64,000 nucleotides of DNA from Alistipes shahii WAL 8301 (GCF_025145845.1 NZ_CP102253.1:1798001-1862000), one strand, 5' to 3'. Numbered from the stretch's first letter, positions 7,732-17,178 are shown. Numbers and translations: made by a program. Notes: generated by a model from the sequence alone, not told the origin.

Positions 7732-8919
7732 ATGTACGGGAAAATCAAGGAGCACCTGCAACATGAACTCGCCGAAATCGAGGCCGCAGGGCTTTACAAA
7801 CGGGAACGGATCATCGCTTCGCCCCAGCGGGCCGAGATCGAGGTTGCAGGTCGGAAGGTGCTCAACTTCTGTGCCAACAATTACCTCGGACTGTCGGACA
7901 ATCCGCGGCTGATCGAGGCGGCGAAGAAAGCAATGGATGCCCGCGGCTACGGCATGTCGTCGGTGCGCTTCATCTGCGGCTGCCAGGACATCCACAAGGA
8001 GCTGGAGAAGGTTATCGCCGACTATTTCGGTACGGAGGACACGATTCTCTACGCCGCCTGCTTCGACGCCAACGGCGGCGTGTTCGAACCGCTCTTTTCG
8101 GAGGAGGACGCCATCATCTCCGATTCGCTGAACCATGCTTCGATCATCGACGGCGTGCGTCTGTGCAAGGCCGTGCGTTACCGCTACGCCAATGCCGACA
8201 TGGGCGAACTGGAGGAGTGCCTGAAGAAGGCGCAGGTCCAGCGGTTCCGCATCATCGTCACCGACGGCGTATTCTCGATGGACGGCAACGCCGCACCGCT
8301 CGATCGGATCTGCGCTCTGGCGGAAAAGTACGACGCGCTGGTGATGGTCGACGAGTGCCATTCGGCGGGCGTGCTGGGCGAAACGGGCCGCGGCATCACC
8401 GAACTTTACGACCTGCGCGGGCAGGTGGACATCCTCACGGGTACGCTCGGCAAGGCATTCGGAGGCGCCGTAGGCGGATTCACCACCGGCCGCAGGGAGA
8501 TCATCGACATGCTGCGCCAGCGTTCGCGTCCCTACCTTTTCTCGAACTCGCTGCCCCCTGCCGTGGTCGGCGCCGGGATCGAGACCTTTAAGATGCTCGC
8601 GGAGAGCCACGAACTGCACGACCGGCTGGTGGCCAACGTCGAACATTTTCGTGCCGGAATGATGGCGGCGGGTTTCGACATCAAACCCACCCAGTCGGCC
8701 ATCTGCGCCGTGATGCTCTACGACGCCAAACTGTCGCAGGAATTCGCCGCGAAATTGCAGGACGAGGGCGTTTTCGTCACGGGATTCTACTACCCGGTGG
8801 TTCCCAAGGGTCAGGCGCGCATTCGCGTGCAGGTCTCCGCAGGCCACACCATCGAACAGCTCGACCGCTGTATCGCCGCCTTCACGAAGGTCGGCAAAGA
8901 ACTGAATGTCATCAAATAA
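7732..8919 (+). CDS. kbl: Glycine C-acetyltransferase (2-amino-3-ketobutyrate CoA ligase)
   Basis: Kbl is a PLP enzyme that splits 2-amino-3-ketobutyrate with CoA into glycine and acetyl-CoA in threonine breakdown. The 395-residue protein resembles E. coli Kbl along its whole length: NFCANNYLGL, RFICGCQDIHKELE, SDSLNHASIIDGVRLCKA, the PLP-lysine motif GTLGKAFGG near residue 240, and RQRSRPYLFSNS. These distinguish it from serine palmitoyltransferase and BioF relatives. The usual partner tdh is not in the window; instead an Lrp-type regulator follows after 9 bases. The ATG at 7732 was chosen because it begins the conserved N-terminus. Confidence 0.94.
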   Translation: MYGKIKEHLQHELAEIEAAGLYKRERIIASPQRAEIEVAGRKVLNFCANNYLGLSDNPRLIEAAKKAMDARGYGMSSVRFICGCQDIHKELEKVIADYFGTEDTILYAACFDANGGVFEPLFSEEDAIISDSLNHASIIDGVRLCKAVRYRYANADMGELEECLKKAQVQRFRIIVTDGVFSMDGNAAPLDRICALAEKYDALVMVDECHSAGVLGETGRGITELYDLRGQVDILTGTLGKAFGGAVGGFTTGRREIIDMLRQRSRPYLFSNSLPPAVVGAGIETFKMLAESHELHDRLVANVEHFRAGMMAAGFDIKPTQSAICAVMLYDAKLSQEFAAKLQDEGVFVTGFYYPVVPKGQARIRVQVSAGHTIEQLDRCIAAFTKVGKELNVIK

Positions 8920-8928
8920 CTTACTGCC

Positions 8929-9402
8929 ATGGCTAAAACCGCATTGGACGCGATCGACCGCAAGATCCTCAAATACCTCATCAAGAATGCGCGCATGCCT
9001 TTTCTGGAGATCGCCCGCGAATGCGGCATCTCCGGCGCCGCCATTCACCAGCGCATCCGCAAGCTCGACGAGTCGGGCGTGATTCTCGGGAGCCGCCTGA
9101 TCGTCGACCCCAAGATGATGGGCTTCGACGTCTGCGCCCACATCAGCATCACGCTCAAGGACCCGCAGCTGCTGAAACAGACCGTCGAGGAACTGCGGAA
9201 AATTCCCGAGATCGTCGAGGCGCATTTCATCACCGGCAAGGGCAACATCCTCGTCAAACTCTACTGCGTGGACAACGAACACCTCATGCGTACGATTTTC
9301 GACGGCATTCTGCGCATTCAGGGCATCGCCACCACCGAGACGAACATTTCGTTGCAGGAGGTGTTCCAGCGCGAGGTGAATATCGACTTTATCGACGAAT
9401 AG
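8929..9402 (+). CDS. Lrp/AsnC family transcriptional regulator
   Basis: This is a 157-residue regulator with an N-terminal helix-turn-helix (DAIDRKILKYLIKNARMPFLE, with ISGAAIHQRIRKLDESG) and a C-terminal amino-acid-sensing RAM domain (GFDVCAHISITL, ITGKGNILVK). Family members respond to amino acids and often control neighbouring amino-acid genes. Being downstream of kbl in the same direction suggests a link to threonine/glycine metabolism, though this is inference. Confidence 0.93.
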   Translation: MAKTALDAIDRKILKYLIKNARMPFLEIARECGISGAAIHQRIRKLDESGVILGSRLIVDPKMMGFDVCAHISITLKDPQLLKQTVEELRKIPEIVEAHFITGKGNILVKLYCVDNEHLMRTIFDGILRIQGIATTETNISLQEVFQREVNIDFIDE

Positions 9403-9439
9403 GTTGCAGATTGCCGGAGGTATCTCCGTACTGACGACA

Positions 9440-9474
9440 CACAAGGGGGCTGTATGCAATACAGCCCCCTTGTG
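9440..9474. terminator. Terminator between convergent lrp and corA
   Basis: A perfect 16-bp stem (9440-9455 with 9459-9474) with a 3-base loop sits between the convergent genes. The stem is GC-rich in the middle (GGGGGCTGT), and weak T-runs lie on either side. Confidence 0.8.
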
Positions 9475-9513
9475 CGTTTCGGTGCAATCCGCGTCCTGCC
9501 GGAACTTGAAGTG

Positions 9514-10497
9514 TCAGAGCCATTTTTTGTACTTGAAGTACCAGATCGTCAGGGCCGAGCAGAAGATCATCAGCCCGATGGCGAAGATGTAGCCCAGGGG
9601 GATGTTCCAGCCGTTGCCGAGCGTCAGCGTCCAGTCCAGTTCGGGCATGAACTTGAAGTTCATGCCGTAGATCGAAGCGATGAGCGTCGCGGGCATGAAG
9701 ATCACCGCCGCCACGGAGAAGATCTTGACGATCTCGTTCTGTTCGATGTTGATCAGACCCAGCGCCGCGTCCTGGATGTAGTCCAGTCGCTGGAAACTGA
9801 AATCGGCGTGGTTGATCAGCGAGTTGACGTCCTTGATCATCAGCTGCAGGCGCGGATAGATGTCGTTGGGGAAACGTTCGGAACGCAGGATGCCCGACAG
9901 CACGCGCTGGCGGTCGAAGATATTCTCGCGCAGCGACATGGTCGATTCCTGCAACGCGCTGATGCGGTGCAGCACCTCCTTGTCGATCGAATTCTCGGAG
10001 TTGATGTCCTTCGAGAGCGCCGCGACCTGCTTGGCGATCAGCTCCACGAGGTCGGCGTCGAAGTCGATGCGCACCTCCAGCAGCGAAATGAAGAGGTGGT
10101 AGCCCGTCGAATAGCTGCGGTAGTTCATCTGGAGCCGTTTTTCCGTCTCGCGGAAGGTCCGGAACTCGGCGCTGCGCACCGAGACCAGCACACCCTCGTT
10201 CGAGATGATGAACGACACCGGTTCGACGATGAACGAGTCGCCCGTGGGGACGAAGAAGTTGGAGTTGGAGATGATGGAGTTCTCGTTCTCGGAGTATTTC
10301 GACGTCGACTCGATCTCCTCGACCTGCTGTTTGGTCTGGAGGCTGATCTCCATGAAGTTCTCGACGGCCTTCTGCTCCTTGATCGTGGGCAGCAACATGT
10401 CGATCCACAGGATGTCGTCGTAGCCCAGTTCATCGAAGAGCTTGGTGTCGGCATTGCGGATGATCTTGTTGTATTGCTTGAGGTAAATTGTAATCAT
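9514..10497 (-). CDS. corA: CorA family magnesium/cobalt transporter
   Basis: CorA forms pentameric inner-membrane channels for Mg2+ and other divalent ions. The 327-residue protein has a long soluble N-terminal domain rich in charged helices and two C-terminal membrane helices. The signature IYGMNF ends the first helix near residue 285, followed by the short acidic loop MPELDW. The last residues (YFKYKKWL) are positively charged as in the family. It stands 69 bases from the next minus-strand gene upstream and may share its transcript. Confidence 0.94.
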   Translation of the reverse strand: MITIYLKQYNKIIRNADTKLFDELGYDDILWIDMLLPTIKEQKAVENFMEISLQTKQQVEEIESTSKYSENENSIISNSNFFVPTGDSFIVEPVSFIISNEGVLVSVRSAEFRTFRETEKRLQMNYRSYSTGYHLFISLLEVRIDFDADLVELIAKQVAALSKDINSENSIDKEVLHRISALQESTMSLRENIFDRQRVLSGILRSERFPNDIYPRLQLMIKDVNSLINHADFSFQRLDYIQDAALGLINIEQNEIVKIFSVAAVIFMPATLIASIYGMNFKFMPELDWTLTLGNGWNIPLGYIFAIGLMIFCSALTIWYFKYKKWL

Positions 10498-10566
10498 AAG
10501 ACGCTCTCTTAAAGTTCGTGAATCCGTTTACGTGCAGAGAGGCGGATCTCCGGTCCGCTAAGCTCT

Positions 10567-11121
10567 TCAGCCGGGATTGGCTCTCGGAACCGCCTTGAGG
10601 CCCGAGTTCCAGAACTTTTTCAGCGCTTTGTCTTTCTGATTGTCGAAGATGTAGTCGAAATGTGCGAGTTCCGCGTAGGCGCGCCCGGGATCGGCCGCGA
10701 AAGCCGATTCGAGAATCGCCTCGTAGCCGTGTTCGAGTCCGTAGGTCAGGGCATGCTGCAAGGTCTCGACGGCGTCGGGGTCCGTGTCGGCGTGCGCCGC
10801 CCAGACGGCGAAGGCGCAGGGAAGTTTTCCGAACGGTTTCCACGCCCCGACCAGCGCGTCGTCGCTGGCGAGCAGGGCCTCCTTCGATGCGGGAACGCCT
10901 CCGACGCAGTATTCGGTGACGATGCGCGCGTCTGTCAGCGACGGCATGGCGGCGGCCGGAATCAGGGCGATGTCGGCTTTGTGCTCGGAAAAGGCTTGGA
11001 TTGTTTCGGCGGGGTCGGACAACAGCAATCCGGCGCGGAGGTTATCTTCGTGCTGGATACCATAGATGAATGGCGTCGTGCTGAAGCACGACACGACGGC
11101 TATACGTGGAACTATGACCAT
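10567..11121 (-). CDS. MqnA-like (chorismate dehydratase family) protein, short
   Basis: The N-terminus (PRIAVVSCFSTTPFIYGIQ) and the stretch LSDPAETIQAFSEHKADIALIPAAAMP resemble MqnA/MqnD-type periplasmic-binding-fold enzymes of the futalosine menaquinone route. At 184 residues it is much shorter than typical MqnA, which is around 250-290. No other mqn gene is in the window. The longest frame starts at 11169, but its first codons overlap the -7 box at 11156-11163, so a start at 11124 or 11121 is more likely. Enzyme activity is uncertain; a binding-only or decayed version is possible. Confidence 0.6.
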   Translation of the reverse strand: MVIVPRIAVVSCFSTTPFIYGIQHEDNLRAGLLLSDPAETIQAFSEHKADIALIPAAAMPSLTDARIVTEYCVGGVPASKEALLASDDALVGAWKPFGKLPCAFAVWAAHADTDPDAVETLQHALTYGLEHGYEAILESAFAADPGRAYAELAHFDYIFDNQKDKALKKFWNSGLKAVPRANPG

Positions 11122-11155
11122 CATCCATAAGGTGTAAAACTGTTGGTTTGCGAAA

Positions 11156-11163
11156 CAAAGGTA
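11156..11163 (-). promoter_or_regulatory. -7 box upstream of the MqnA-like gene
   Basis: TACCTTTG on the minus strand lies about 35 bases before the chosen start. No clear -33 box is seen. Confidence 0.5.
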
Positions 11164-11215
11164 CGACAAAATCCCGAAGTTTTTCTATAAAATGTGGAAA
11201 AAGTGCATCGGGGTC

Positions 11216-11247
11216 TTGACAAGGGGGTGTCCGGTGTCGTATATTTG
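11216..11247 (+). promoter_or_regulatory. Promoter before the phage-type gene block
   Basis: TTG at 11216-11218 is followed after 21 bases by TATATTTG at 11240-11247, a good Bacteroidota promoter. It would give a leader of about 225 bases before the first phage-type gene at 11481. The gene-free stretch 11125-11480 also contains several DnaA-box-like 9-mers (11285, 11330, 11340, 11362) and no convincing gene. Confidence 0.6.
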
Positions 11248-11480
11248 CCGTACGATTCACAGCCGGCCGGCAGGGACGGCAAAGTTATCAACATCGGGAA
11301 ACGCTTCTGTTTCCGCATTTTGTGAATTGTTATCTCCATTTATCGACAAGTTTTAAACCCGTTGTCAACAATCCGGTCGCCTCTGTGCCTGTGATGCCGG
11401 AAGTGTCAAAAGCATCCGCATGCCGCATTGCGCCGTGTCCTGCGGCGAATGAATACAGTCATCTCTCTTAAAAATCCATT

Positions 11481-12530
11481 ATGCTATTTACTCGAATTCC
11501 GCAACAGTACGCCCCGCTCGGCGGGGAACTCCGCTACGCCGTCAGTCAGGAGACGGCCGGAAACATCGACATCCGCATCGTCGATGCGGCGGCCGGGTCC
11601 GCAGCCGGAATCGGCGCGGCGGTCTCGCCCGGCGGTGCAGACAGAGCCGGCACGCGCGGACCGGTCGGCGACGGCAGTGCGCTGCTGGGTGCAAAACGTT
11701 TTGCGGCCGTCGCCGAGGCCGCGTTCGATGCGGCGCCCTACCTCCGGCGACGGCTGCATTTCACGCCCGCAACGGGGCGGACCGGATTTTACCCCGCCGA
11801 AGGACGGACCGTCACGGCCGTCGTCGAGGCTGCCGGGACGGATGGGGAAGCGGCCGCGGCGGTCGCTCCGGCGCGCACGTTTCTGCCCGGCGACGCCCCC
11901 GGAACGCCCGGCCTGCGGACCTCGATGCCGCTCGTGCGTCTGATCCCGGAGGACGCATGCGACGAACTGACGCTGCTGACCGACGGACCCTGCATCGTGA
12001 CGGTGACGGCCGAGGCCGGGGACACCGCGACGGCCGAAAGTTACCGCGCGAGCGAGGCGGGGCTGCACCTGTTTCGTCTCGACATGCGCGATTTCCCGGG
12101 CGCGGAGCGTGTGACGGTCGATGCCGGGACGTGCGGCACGGTCGTCTATTCCGTGACTCCGGCCGTTCAGGGACAGGTGCGGCTGGCTTGGCGGAGCAGC
12201 GCCGGATCGGTCGAGCACTACACCTTTCCCATCGTGCGGACGACAACCGTGCGCACCGAAAGGCGCGAGGCGGAGGGTCCGCAGGGACGTGTGGTCGCGG
12301 CGGCGGAAACAGACCGCGAAATAGTGCTCGTATCGGCCTACGAGACCCGGAGCATGCTGGAGCCGCTGGCCGAACTGACAGCGACGGCAGCGGCATGGAT
12401 CGTCACCGAAAAGCGTTATATACCCGTAGACATCGCCACCGAAGAGGCCGTCGTACAGCGGCGCGGCACGTTGAGCTGTCTGGAGATCGCCATTCGCCCC
12501 AAACGTAAAAAACACGCAGCATGGAACTGA
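11481..12530 (+). CDS. Phage-type hypothetical protein, possibly tail associated
   Basis: This 349-residue protein has no signal peptide, is rich in Ala, Thr, Gly and Val, and looks mostly beta-stranded. Its last part (PRKRKK-like basic end, before HAAWN) overlaps the next gene by 10 bases. I do not recognise a family. Being the first gene of the phage-type block and coupled to a tail-tip-like gene suggests a structural role near the tail tip or an adhesin. The ATG at 11481 is the first in frame after the promoter leader. Confidence 0.6.
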   Translation: MLFTRIPQQYAPLGGELRYAVSQETAGNIDIRIVDAAAGSAAGIGAAVSPGGADRAGTRGPVGDGSALLGAKRFAAVAEAAFDAAPYLRRRLHFTPATGRTGFYPAEGRTVTAVVEAAGTDGEAAAAVAPARTFLPGDAPGTPGLRTSMPLVRLIPEDACDELTLLTDGPCIVTVTAEAGDTATAESYRASEAGLHLFRLDMRDFPGAERVTVDAGTCGTVVYSVTPAVQGQVRLAWRSSAGSVEHYTFPIVRTTTVRTERREAEGPQGRVVAAAETDREIVLVSAYETRSMLEPLAELTATAAAWIVTEKRYIPVDIATEEAVVQRRGTLSCLEIAIRPKRKKHAAWN

Positions 12531-14881
12531 AAATCGACGGACAGATTTGCGACCTGAAGGCGGGGAGCATTGCCGTTCCCGGCTACGATGCCGCACGGCT
12601 CGCCGATCCGGAGGCTTGCCGCGAAGGGCGGTCGCTGAAAATCCCGATTCCCGCGACGCCGCGCAACGATGCGCTCGTGGGGTTTGCCTGCGATCCGCAC
12701 GCCGCCGGCGGGTTCAACGACGCGCTCCACACGGCGGAGCTGTCGGCCGAAGGTTCGGCGCTGATCGGCGGAACGGTGCGCCTGCTGGCCGCGTCGGGAG
12801 AGGGGTACACGCTCGAAATCCGCGACGGAGGGGCCGGATGGGCCGAAAATGCCGCCCGCCGCATGTTTTCCCGATTGGGGGTGGCGTGGGACAATGTCGT
12901 GACCCCGACGGCGATCGTCGAGAGCTGGACGGACGACTCCCCGGTGAAGTTCTTCCCCATCCACCGCGACGAATACCGTCGGCAGAACAGCTCCTCGGAC
13001 CTGCTTCCGGCGGAACGCCTGCTCTCGGTGGAGGACTACCACCCGTTCCTGCACGTCGCCACGCTCGTCGGGCAGATTTTTCGGGAGGCGGATTACGAGG
13101 TGAAGAGCCGCTTTTTCGAATCGGCGTTTTTCCGGTCGCTCTACATGAGCGGGGCCTACTCCTCGCGCGACACCACGGCGGCGGCCGGCCGCATGGGCTT
13201 CTCGGCGCGGCGGCTGGCTCCAGCGACGGCTGCGGCGAACGAACTGGGGCGGGTTTCGGCCAACCCCAAGGCCGTCGCCAACACCGTGGGCAACATCGTC
13301 GACACGGCCACGCCCCAGAGCGTCGACGCCGACGGCGAGGCGATCGACGGGCTTTTCAACAACGGCAACTGTTTCTCGACGGACAACGGCAAGATCGTCT
13401 TCACGCCGCCGACGGAGATCAGCGTCGGGTTCGAATACCGCCTGAAATACACCACCGCCCACCGCATCGTCTCGCGGACGCGGCTCAAGGGCTTCGATAC
13501 GGTGTATCTCGGTCCCGGGGCCGAGTTCCGGTTCGAGCTGGCCAACCGGTACAGGGACCTCCGCGAGGCCGTTGCGCCGAATTTCACCTACCGCGCGCTG
13601 GTTTTCGATCACCTCGCCGGGGCGCAGTACCGCCTGACCTACACCCGCAACGGCGTGCCCGGCACGGTGTGGACCGACTTTGCGGCCCGTTCGGCGCAGG
13701 TCACCACCCCGGCCTCGGGGACCGTCGCCGATCCCGTGCTGCTGGTCCGCAGCGGTTCGCAGTGGGTCGCCTACCGCGGCGACTGGGCGCTCTACAACGG
13801 CTACGTCGGCGAGACGGGGCAGACGATGGTCGAGGTGCGGCTCCGCACGGCCGCCGAGAGCGTTTCGCCCGCATCGCCCAAGTATTTCAATCTGATCTAC
13901 TTCGCGGGGGCGGAGCCCGGGATGGCGCTGACCCTGCACAAGGAGTGCTCGCTGCGGCCGCGCTTCCTCTCGGCTCCGGGATTCGGGTCGCGGATCGCAT
14001 TCGCCGATGTGGCGCAGCACCGCATCCGGCAGTCGGAACTGCTCGATGCCCTTGCGCATCTGTTCAACCTGCGGTTCTACACCGAGGAGGCGACGCGGAG
14101 GGTCTGGATCGAGCCGGAAGGGGAGTTTTTCGGTGCGGGGCCGGAGACGGACTGGAGCGGCAGGACGGACTTTTCGCAGCCTGTCGAGCGGCGGCCGGTC
14201 GCCCCGGAGATTCACGAGGTGCGGACGTGGCGGTACCGGGACGGCGACGGCGCGGTGGCGCGCTTCGACGCCGGGGAGGAGGCTCCGCTCGGGGCGTGGA
14301 GTTTTGCGGCGGATTCCTACGCCGCGATGCAGGGCGAAAAGGTGCTGCGCAATCCGCTGTTCAGTCCCTCGCTGAATGCCGCGGGGCATTACCTCAATGC
14401 GCCGTCGGCGCTGATTCCCGAGGTCGGCGACCGCGACGACGCGGAGGAGGACGGAACCAACTTCACACTCCGCATCGTCCGCTACGCCGGGATGCATCCG
14501 CTGCCCGGCGACGAGCGGTGGGGGTATCCTTCGGGGCGTTCGGAGTATCCGCTCGCGGCGTTCCATTTCGCGGGGGACGACGCTGCGGAGGGGTTCACGC
14601 TCTGTTTCGAGGACCGCGACGGACAACAGGGGCTGCACCGCTTCTACGACGGGCAGGTGCGCCGGGAGGCCTCCCGTGAGCGGATCATCCTCTCGCTGCG
14701 GCTCGCGCCTCACGAATTCGAAGCCCTTCTGACGCCCGGAACGGGAGCGCCGGACATCCGTTCGGTCTTCCGCATCGACACCGGAGCAGGCGTGGTGCGG
14801 GCCGCGCTGCACGCCGTCGGCGACTACGACCCGGCGAAAGCCTCGGTGCGCTGCACGTTCAACCGCCTCATGGAAGACTGA
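12521..14881 (+). CDS. Large phage-type structural protein, possible tail tip/baseplate hub
   Basis: This is a 786-residue protein without signal or membrane segments. It starts with a short beta region (MELKIDGQICDLKAGSIAVPG). It then has a segment resembling baseplate-hub style proteins, where a domain of 30-60 residues is followed by RQSELLDALAHLFNLRFY and a WIEPEGEFF strand near residues 505-545. That helix-strand pattern resembles tail-associated hub proteins, but the assignment is weak. It overlaps the upstream gene by 10 bases and the downstream small gene by one base, so all three are translationally coupled. Confidence 0.6.
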   Translation: MELKIDGQICDLKAGSIAVPGYDAARLADPEACREGRSLKIPIPATPRNDALVGFACDPHAAGGFNDALHTAELSAEGSALIGGTVRLLAASGEGYTLEIRDGGAGWAENAARRMFSRLGVAWDNVVTPTAIVESWTDDSPVKFFPIHRDEYRRQNSSSDLLPAERLLSVEDYHPFLHVATLVGQIFREADYEVKSRFFESAFFRSLYMSGAYSSRDTTAAAGRMGFSARRLAPATAAANELGRVSANPKAVANTVGNIVDTATPQSVDADGEAIDGLFNNGNCFSTDNGKIVFTPPTEISVGFEYRLKYTTAHRIVSRTRLKGFDTVYLGPGAEFRFELANRYRDLREAVAPNFTYRALVFDHLAGAQYRLTYTRNGVPGTVWTDFAARSAQVTTPASGTVADPVLLVRSGSQWVAYRGDWALYNGYVGETGQTMVEVRLRTAAESVSPASPKYFNLIYFAGAEPGMALTLHKECSLRPRFLSAPGFGSRIAFADVAQHRIRQSELLDALAHLFNLRFYTEEATRRVWIEPEGEFFGAGPETDWSGRTDFSQPVERRPVAPEIHEVRTWRYRDGDGAVARFDAGEEAPLGAWSFAADSYAAMQGEKVLRNPLFSPSLNAAGHYLNAPSALIPEVGDRDDAEEDGTNFTLRIVRYAGMHPLPGDERWGYPSGRSEYPLAAFHFAGDDAAEGFTLCFEDRDGQQGLHRFYDGQVRREASRERIILSLRLAPHEFEALLTPGTGAPDIRSVFRIDTGAGVVRAALHAVGDYDPAKASVRCTFNRLMED

Positions 14882-15141
14882 TGACGCGGCACGACGAACT
14901 GTTGGCCGAAGCGGTGCTTCGGGAGGTCCGGGGGCTTACGACCCGGCAGGCGGTATTGCGGTTGTTCGAACTGGGGCTGGTCAGCCGCCGGGGGTGTGAA
15001 CAGTGCGCGATCCGTGACGAAATCGGGCGGCTCGAAAAGGAGGGCATGTCCCGTTGCGAAGCCTTCGAGGTCACAGCCGGGAAACTCTGCTGCTCTTACG
15101 AGAAGGTGCGCAACGCATTTTACAACACTTACAAACATTAA
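14881..15141 (+). CDS. Small phage-type hypothetical protein
   Basis: This 86-residue, mainly helical protein has four cysteines (RRGCEQCAIRDE, RCEAF, LCCSY). The CxxC and CC groups could bind a metal, but no known zinc-finger spacing is clear. The ATG shares a base with the preceding stop. It has no recognised family; in its position before the head protease it might be an assembly or scaffold-type helper. Confidence 0.55.
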   Translation: MTRHDELLAEAVLREVRGLTTRQAVLRLFELGLVSRRGCEQCAIRDEIGRLEKEGMSRCEAFEVTAGKLCCSYEKVRNAFYNTYKH

Positions 15142-15143
15142 TC

Positions 15144-16016
15144 ATGGAATCGGAAATTCAAATCAACAACACGGCCGGGGTCTGCCAGATCGACATCGAA
15201 GGGACCATCGGCGTACCCGAGGAGTGGCAGTTCGAAGAGCCTGACGCCCGGGTGGCGACCTACGAGCGTTTCCGCGACACCCTGCGGCGCATTGCGGAGA
15301 TCGAGGCCCCGGAGGTGGTGGTCAACATCCGCTCGACGGGCGGCGACGTGAACGACGCGCTGCTGATCCACGACGCGCTCCGGCAGCTCCCGGCGCGGGT
15401 CACGACCCGCTGTTACGGCTATACGGCCTCGGCTGCGACGATCATCGCCCAGGCGGCGTCGGAGGGGTGCCGTCTCCTGTCGGCCAATGCCCTCTATCTG
15501 ATCCACACGGCCATCTGTTCGACCGAGGGAAATGCCGCGGAGATCGCCGGGAAGATCGACCTGCTGCACCAGACCGATGCGCGTATCGCCGCGGTCTATG
15601 CATCCCGTTCGGGGCGTCCGGCCGCGGAGTTCGAGGCCCTGATGGCCGAGAACAACGGCAACGGCCGCTGGCTCGCACCCGAGGAGGCCGTTGCGGCGGG
15701 ACTGGCCGACAAAGTGGTCGAAGCTGCGGAGCAGCCGGCGTCCTCGCTGGCGCGGAATATCGCCCGGGGCTGGGAGCGTTTGCTGGCCAATATCGGTCTG
15801 CGGCCCGGCCCGGCGCTTCCCGCCGACCGCAACGTTCTCCATTTCGACGGGGAGGTGCAGGCTCTGCGCAGCCGTTCGGCTGTTGCGGCCGACGAAGCCC
15901 GCCGGCAGGCCGCGCCGACCTCCACGCAGCCGCGCGAGGACCCTTCCTGCGGCGACACGGTCCGCTCGGCCAACGAACGCGCCTATGCCGAAGACGCCAG
16001 GCGCATGCGCAATTAA
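15144..16016 (+). CDS. ClpP-fold phage head maturation protease
   Basis: This 290-residue protein has a ClpP-like serine protease domain in its first 200 residues: VVVNIRSTGGDVNDALLIHDAL, the nucleophile region GYTASAATIIAQAAS with Ser near residue 97, and the histidine motif YLIHTA near 122. The C-terminal 90 residues are Arg/Ala-rich and could act as scaffold, as in many phage protease-scaffold fusions. It directly precedes the coat gene, the classic place for a prohead protease. The ATG at 15144 is used; an upstream in-frame GTG is less likely. Confidence 0.82.
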   Translation: MESEIQINNTAGVCQIDIEGTIGVPEEWQFEEPDARVATYERFRDTLRRIAEIEAPEVVVNIRSTGGDVNDALLIHDALRQLPARVTTRCYGYTASAATIIAQAASEGCRLLSANALYLIHTAICSTEGNAAEIAGKIDLLHQTDARIAAVYASRSGRPAAEFEALMAENNGNGRWLAPEEAVAAGLADKVVEAAEQPASSLARNIARGWERLLANIGLRPGPALPADRNVLHFDGEVQALRSRSAVAADEARRQAAPTSTQPREDPSCGDTVRSANERAYAEDARRMRN

Positions 16017-16200
16017 AAATTAAGAATTGAAAATTGCCAAGCGGGGGGCTTCGGGCTGCCGATTCACCGGAGGCGAATCGAAAATCTGCCGGTCAGGAAC
16101 AAAAGGAGGTTTCGGCCTAAAATGGAAGTCCGGCGATACCCGCCCTGCGGAGGCAAAACAAACAACCAAATTCATCAACCATTTAAAACCAAAAACAACC

Positions 16201-17178
16201 ATGACTTACCTCGAAAATTCGAAACAGTACACCGGTTCCGACCTCGAAAACATCTTCTTCCGCCCGATGCTCACCGGGGAGTCGGCGCAGGACCTCGGCG
16301 TGCGCGTACTCTACAACATGCCCCAGCCTACGCACGTCCAGCTCTGGGACGGCCAGCGCAACATCCTCCAGAAATTCACCTCCGCAGGCTGGGCCGGGGG
16401 CAAAGCGGCGACCAAGTACGAGAAGACGGTCAATCTTAACCGGGTGAAGGCCGAACTGGGATTCTCGGCCGCCAACTACTTCTCGATGGTCTACGAGAAG
16501 GTCTCGTCGCTGGTCAACACCCACATGGACGACCTCTCGGGCACGGAGCTCGAACAGGCCGAAACGGCGCTTTTCAAACAGGCCCTCGCCGAGAATATCC
16601 GCGTCACGATGTGGATCGGCGACACCTCCGCGGCGTCGGGTTACAACACCTTCGACGGACTGCTGAAGCGCATCAACGGTCTGGTCGACGACGACGGCGT
16701 CTATAACTTTTCCTACCAGGCGGCCGCGCTCGAAGACCCGGCCTATGCGGTCGAGCTGTTCGACAAGCTGTGGGCCGGGGCCGATCCCCGCATCCCGGGC
16801 CTCAAGGCCGACGACCGGCTGGCCTACTTCGTCTCGTCGGACATCTACCGCCTCTACGAGAAGTACCTCGATGCAAAGGGCGCCGACGCGGCCTACGCCG
16901 ATGCGATGAACGGCCGCCGGACGCTGGCCTACCACGGAATTCCGGTCGTGGACGTAAGGCTGGGCAGCTACCTCGGCGCCACCTCCTTCCGCCAGTCGTT
17001 CGTCATGCTCACCGACCGCCGCAACCTCGTGCTGGCCGTCAACACGGCCGACATGCCCGGCAACGAGGTGCGCATGTGGTACAACCCCGACGAGATGGAG
17101 AACCGCCAGCGTGCGGTCTTCATGGCCGGAACCCAGATCCTCGACGAGGCGCTGATCTCCTTTGCATACAAGCAGTAA
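16201..17178 (+). CDS. Phage major capsid (coat) protein candidate
   Basis: This is a 325-residue soluble protein starting MTYLENSKQYTGSDLEN. Length, composition and position between the head protease and the portal gene fit an HK97-fold coat protein; features include a long N-terminal arm, a helical spine region (NTHMDDLSGTELEQAETALF) and C-terminal strands (EVRMWYNPDEMENRQ). The frame is open upstream to 16027, but that part has AT-rich repeat sequence and no usual start, so the ATG at 16201 is preferred. No direct sequence match was made, so the assignment rests on context. Confidence 0.72.
   Translation: MTYLENSKQYTGSDLENIFFRPMLTGESAQDLGVRVLYNMPQPTHVQLWDGQRNILQKFTSAGWAGGKAATKYEKTVNLNRVKAELGFSAANYFSMVYEKVSSLVNTHMDDLSGTELEQAETALFKQALAENIRVTMWIGDTSAASGYNTFDGLLKRINGLVDDDGVYNFSYQAAALEDPAYAVELFDKLWAGADPRIPGLKADDRLAYFVSSDIYRLYEKYLDAKGADAAYADAMNGRRTLAYHGIPVVDVRLGSYLGATSFRQSFVMLTDRRNLVLAVNTADMPGNEVRMWYNPDEMENRQRAVFMAGTQILDEALISFAYKQ

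Noticed and set aside
12416..14812. 798-residue minus-strand frame opposite the tail-tip-like gene
   Set aside because: Same shadow composition; the plus-strand frame has the overlaps and start sites of a real operon.
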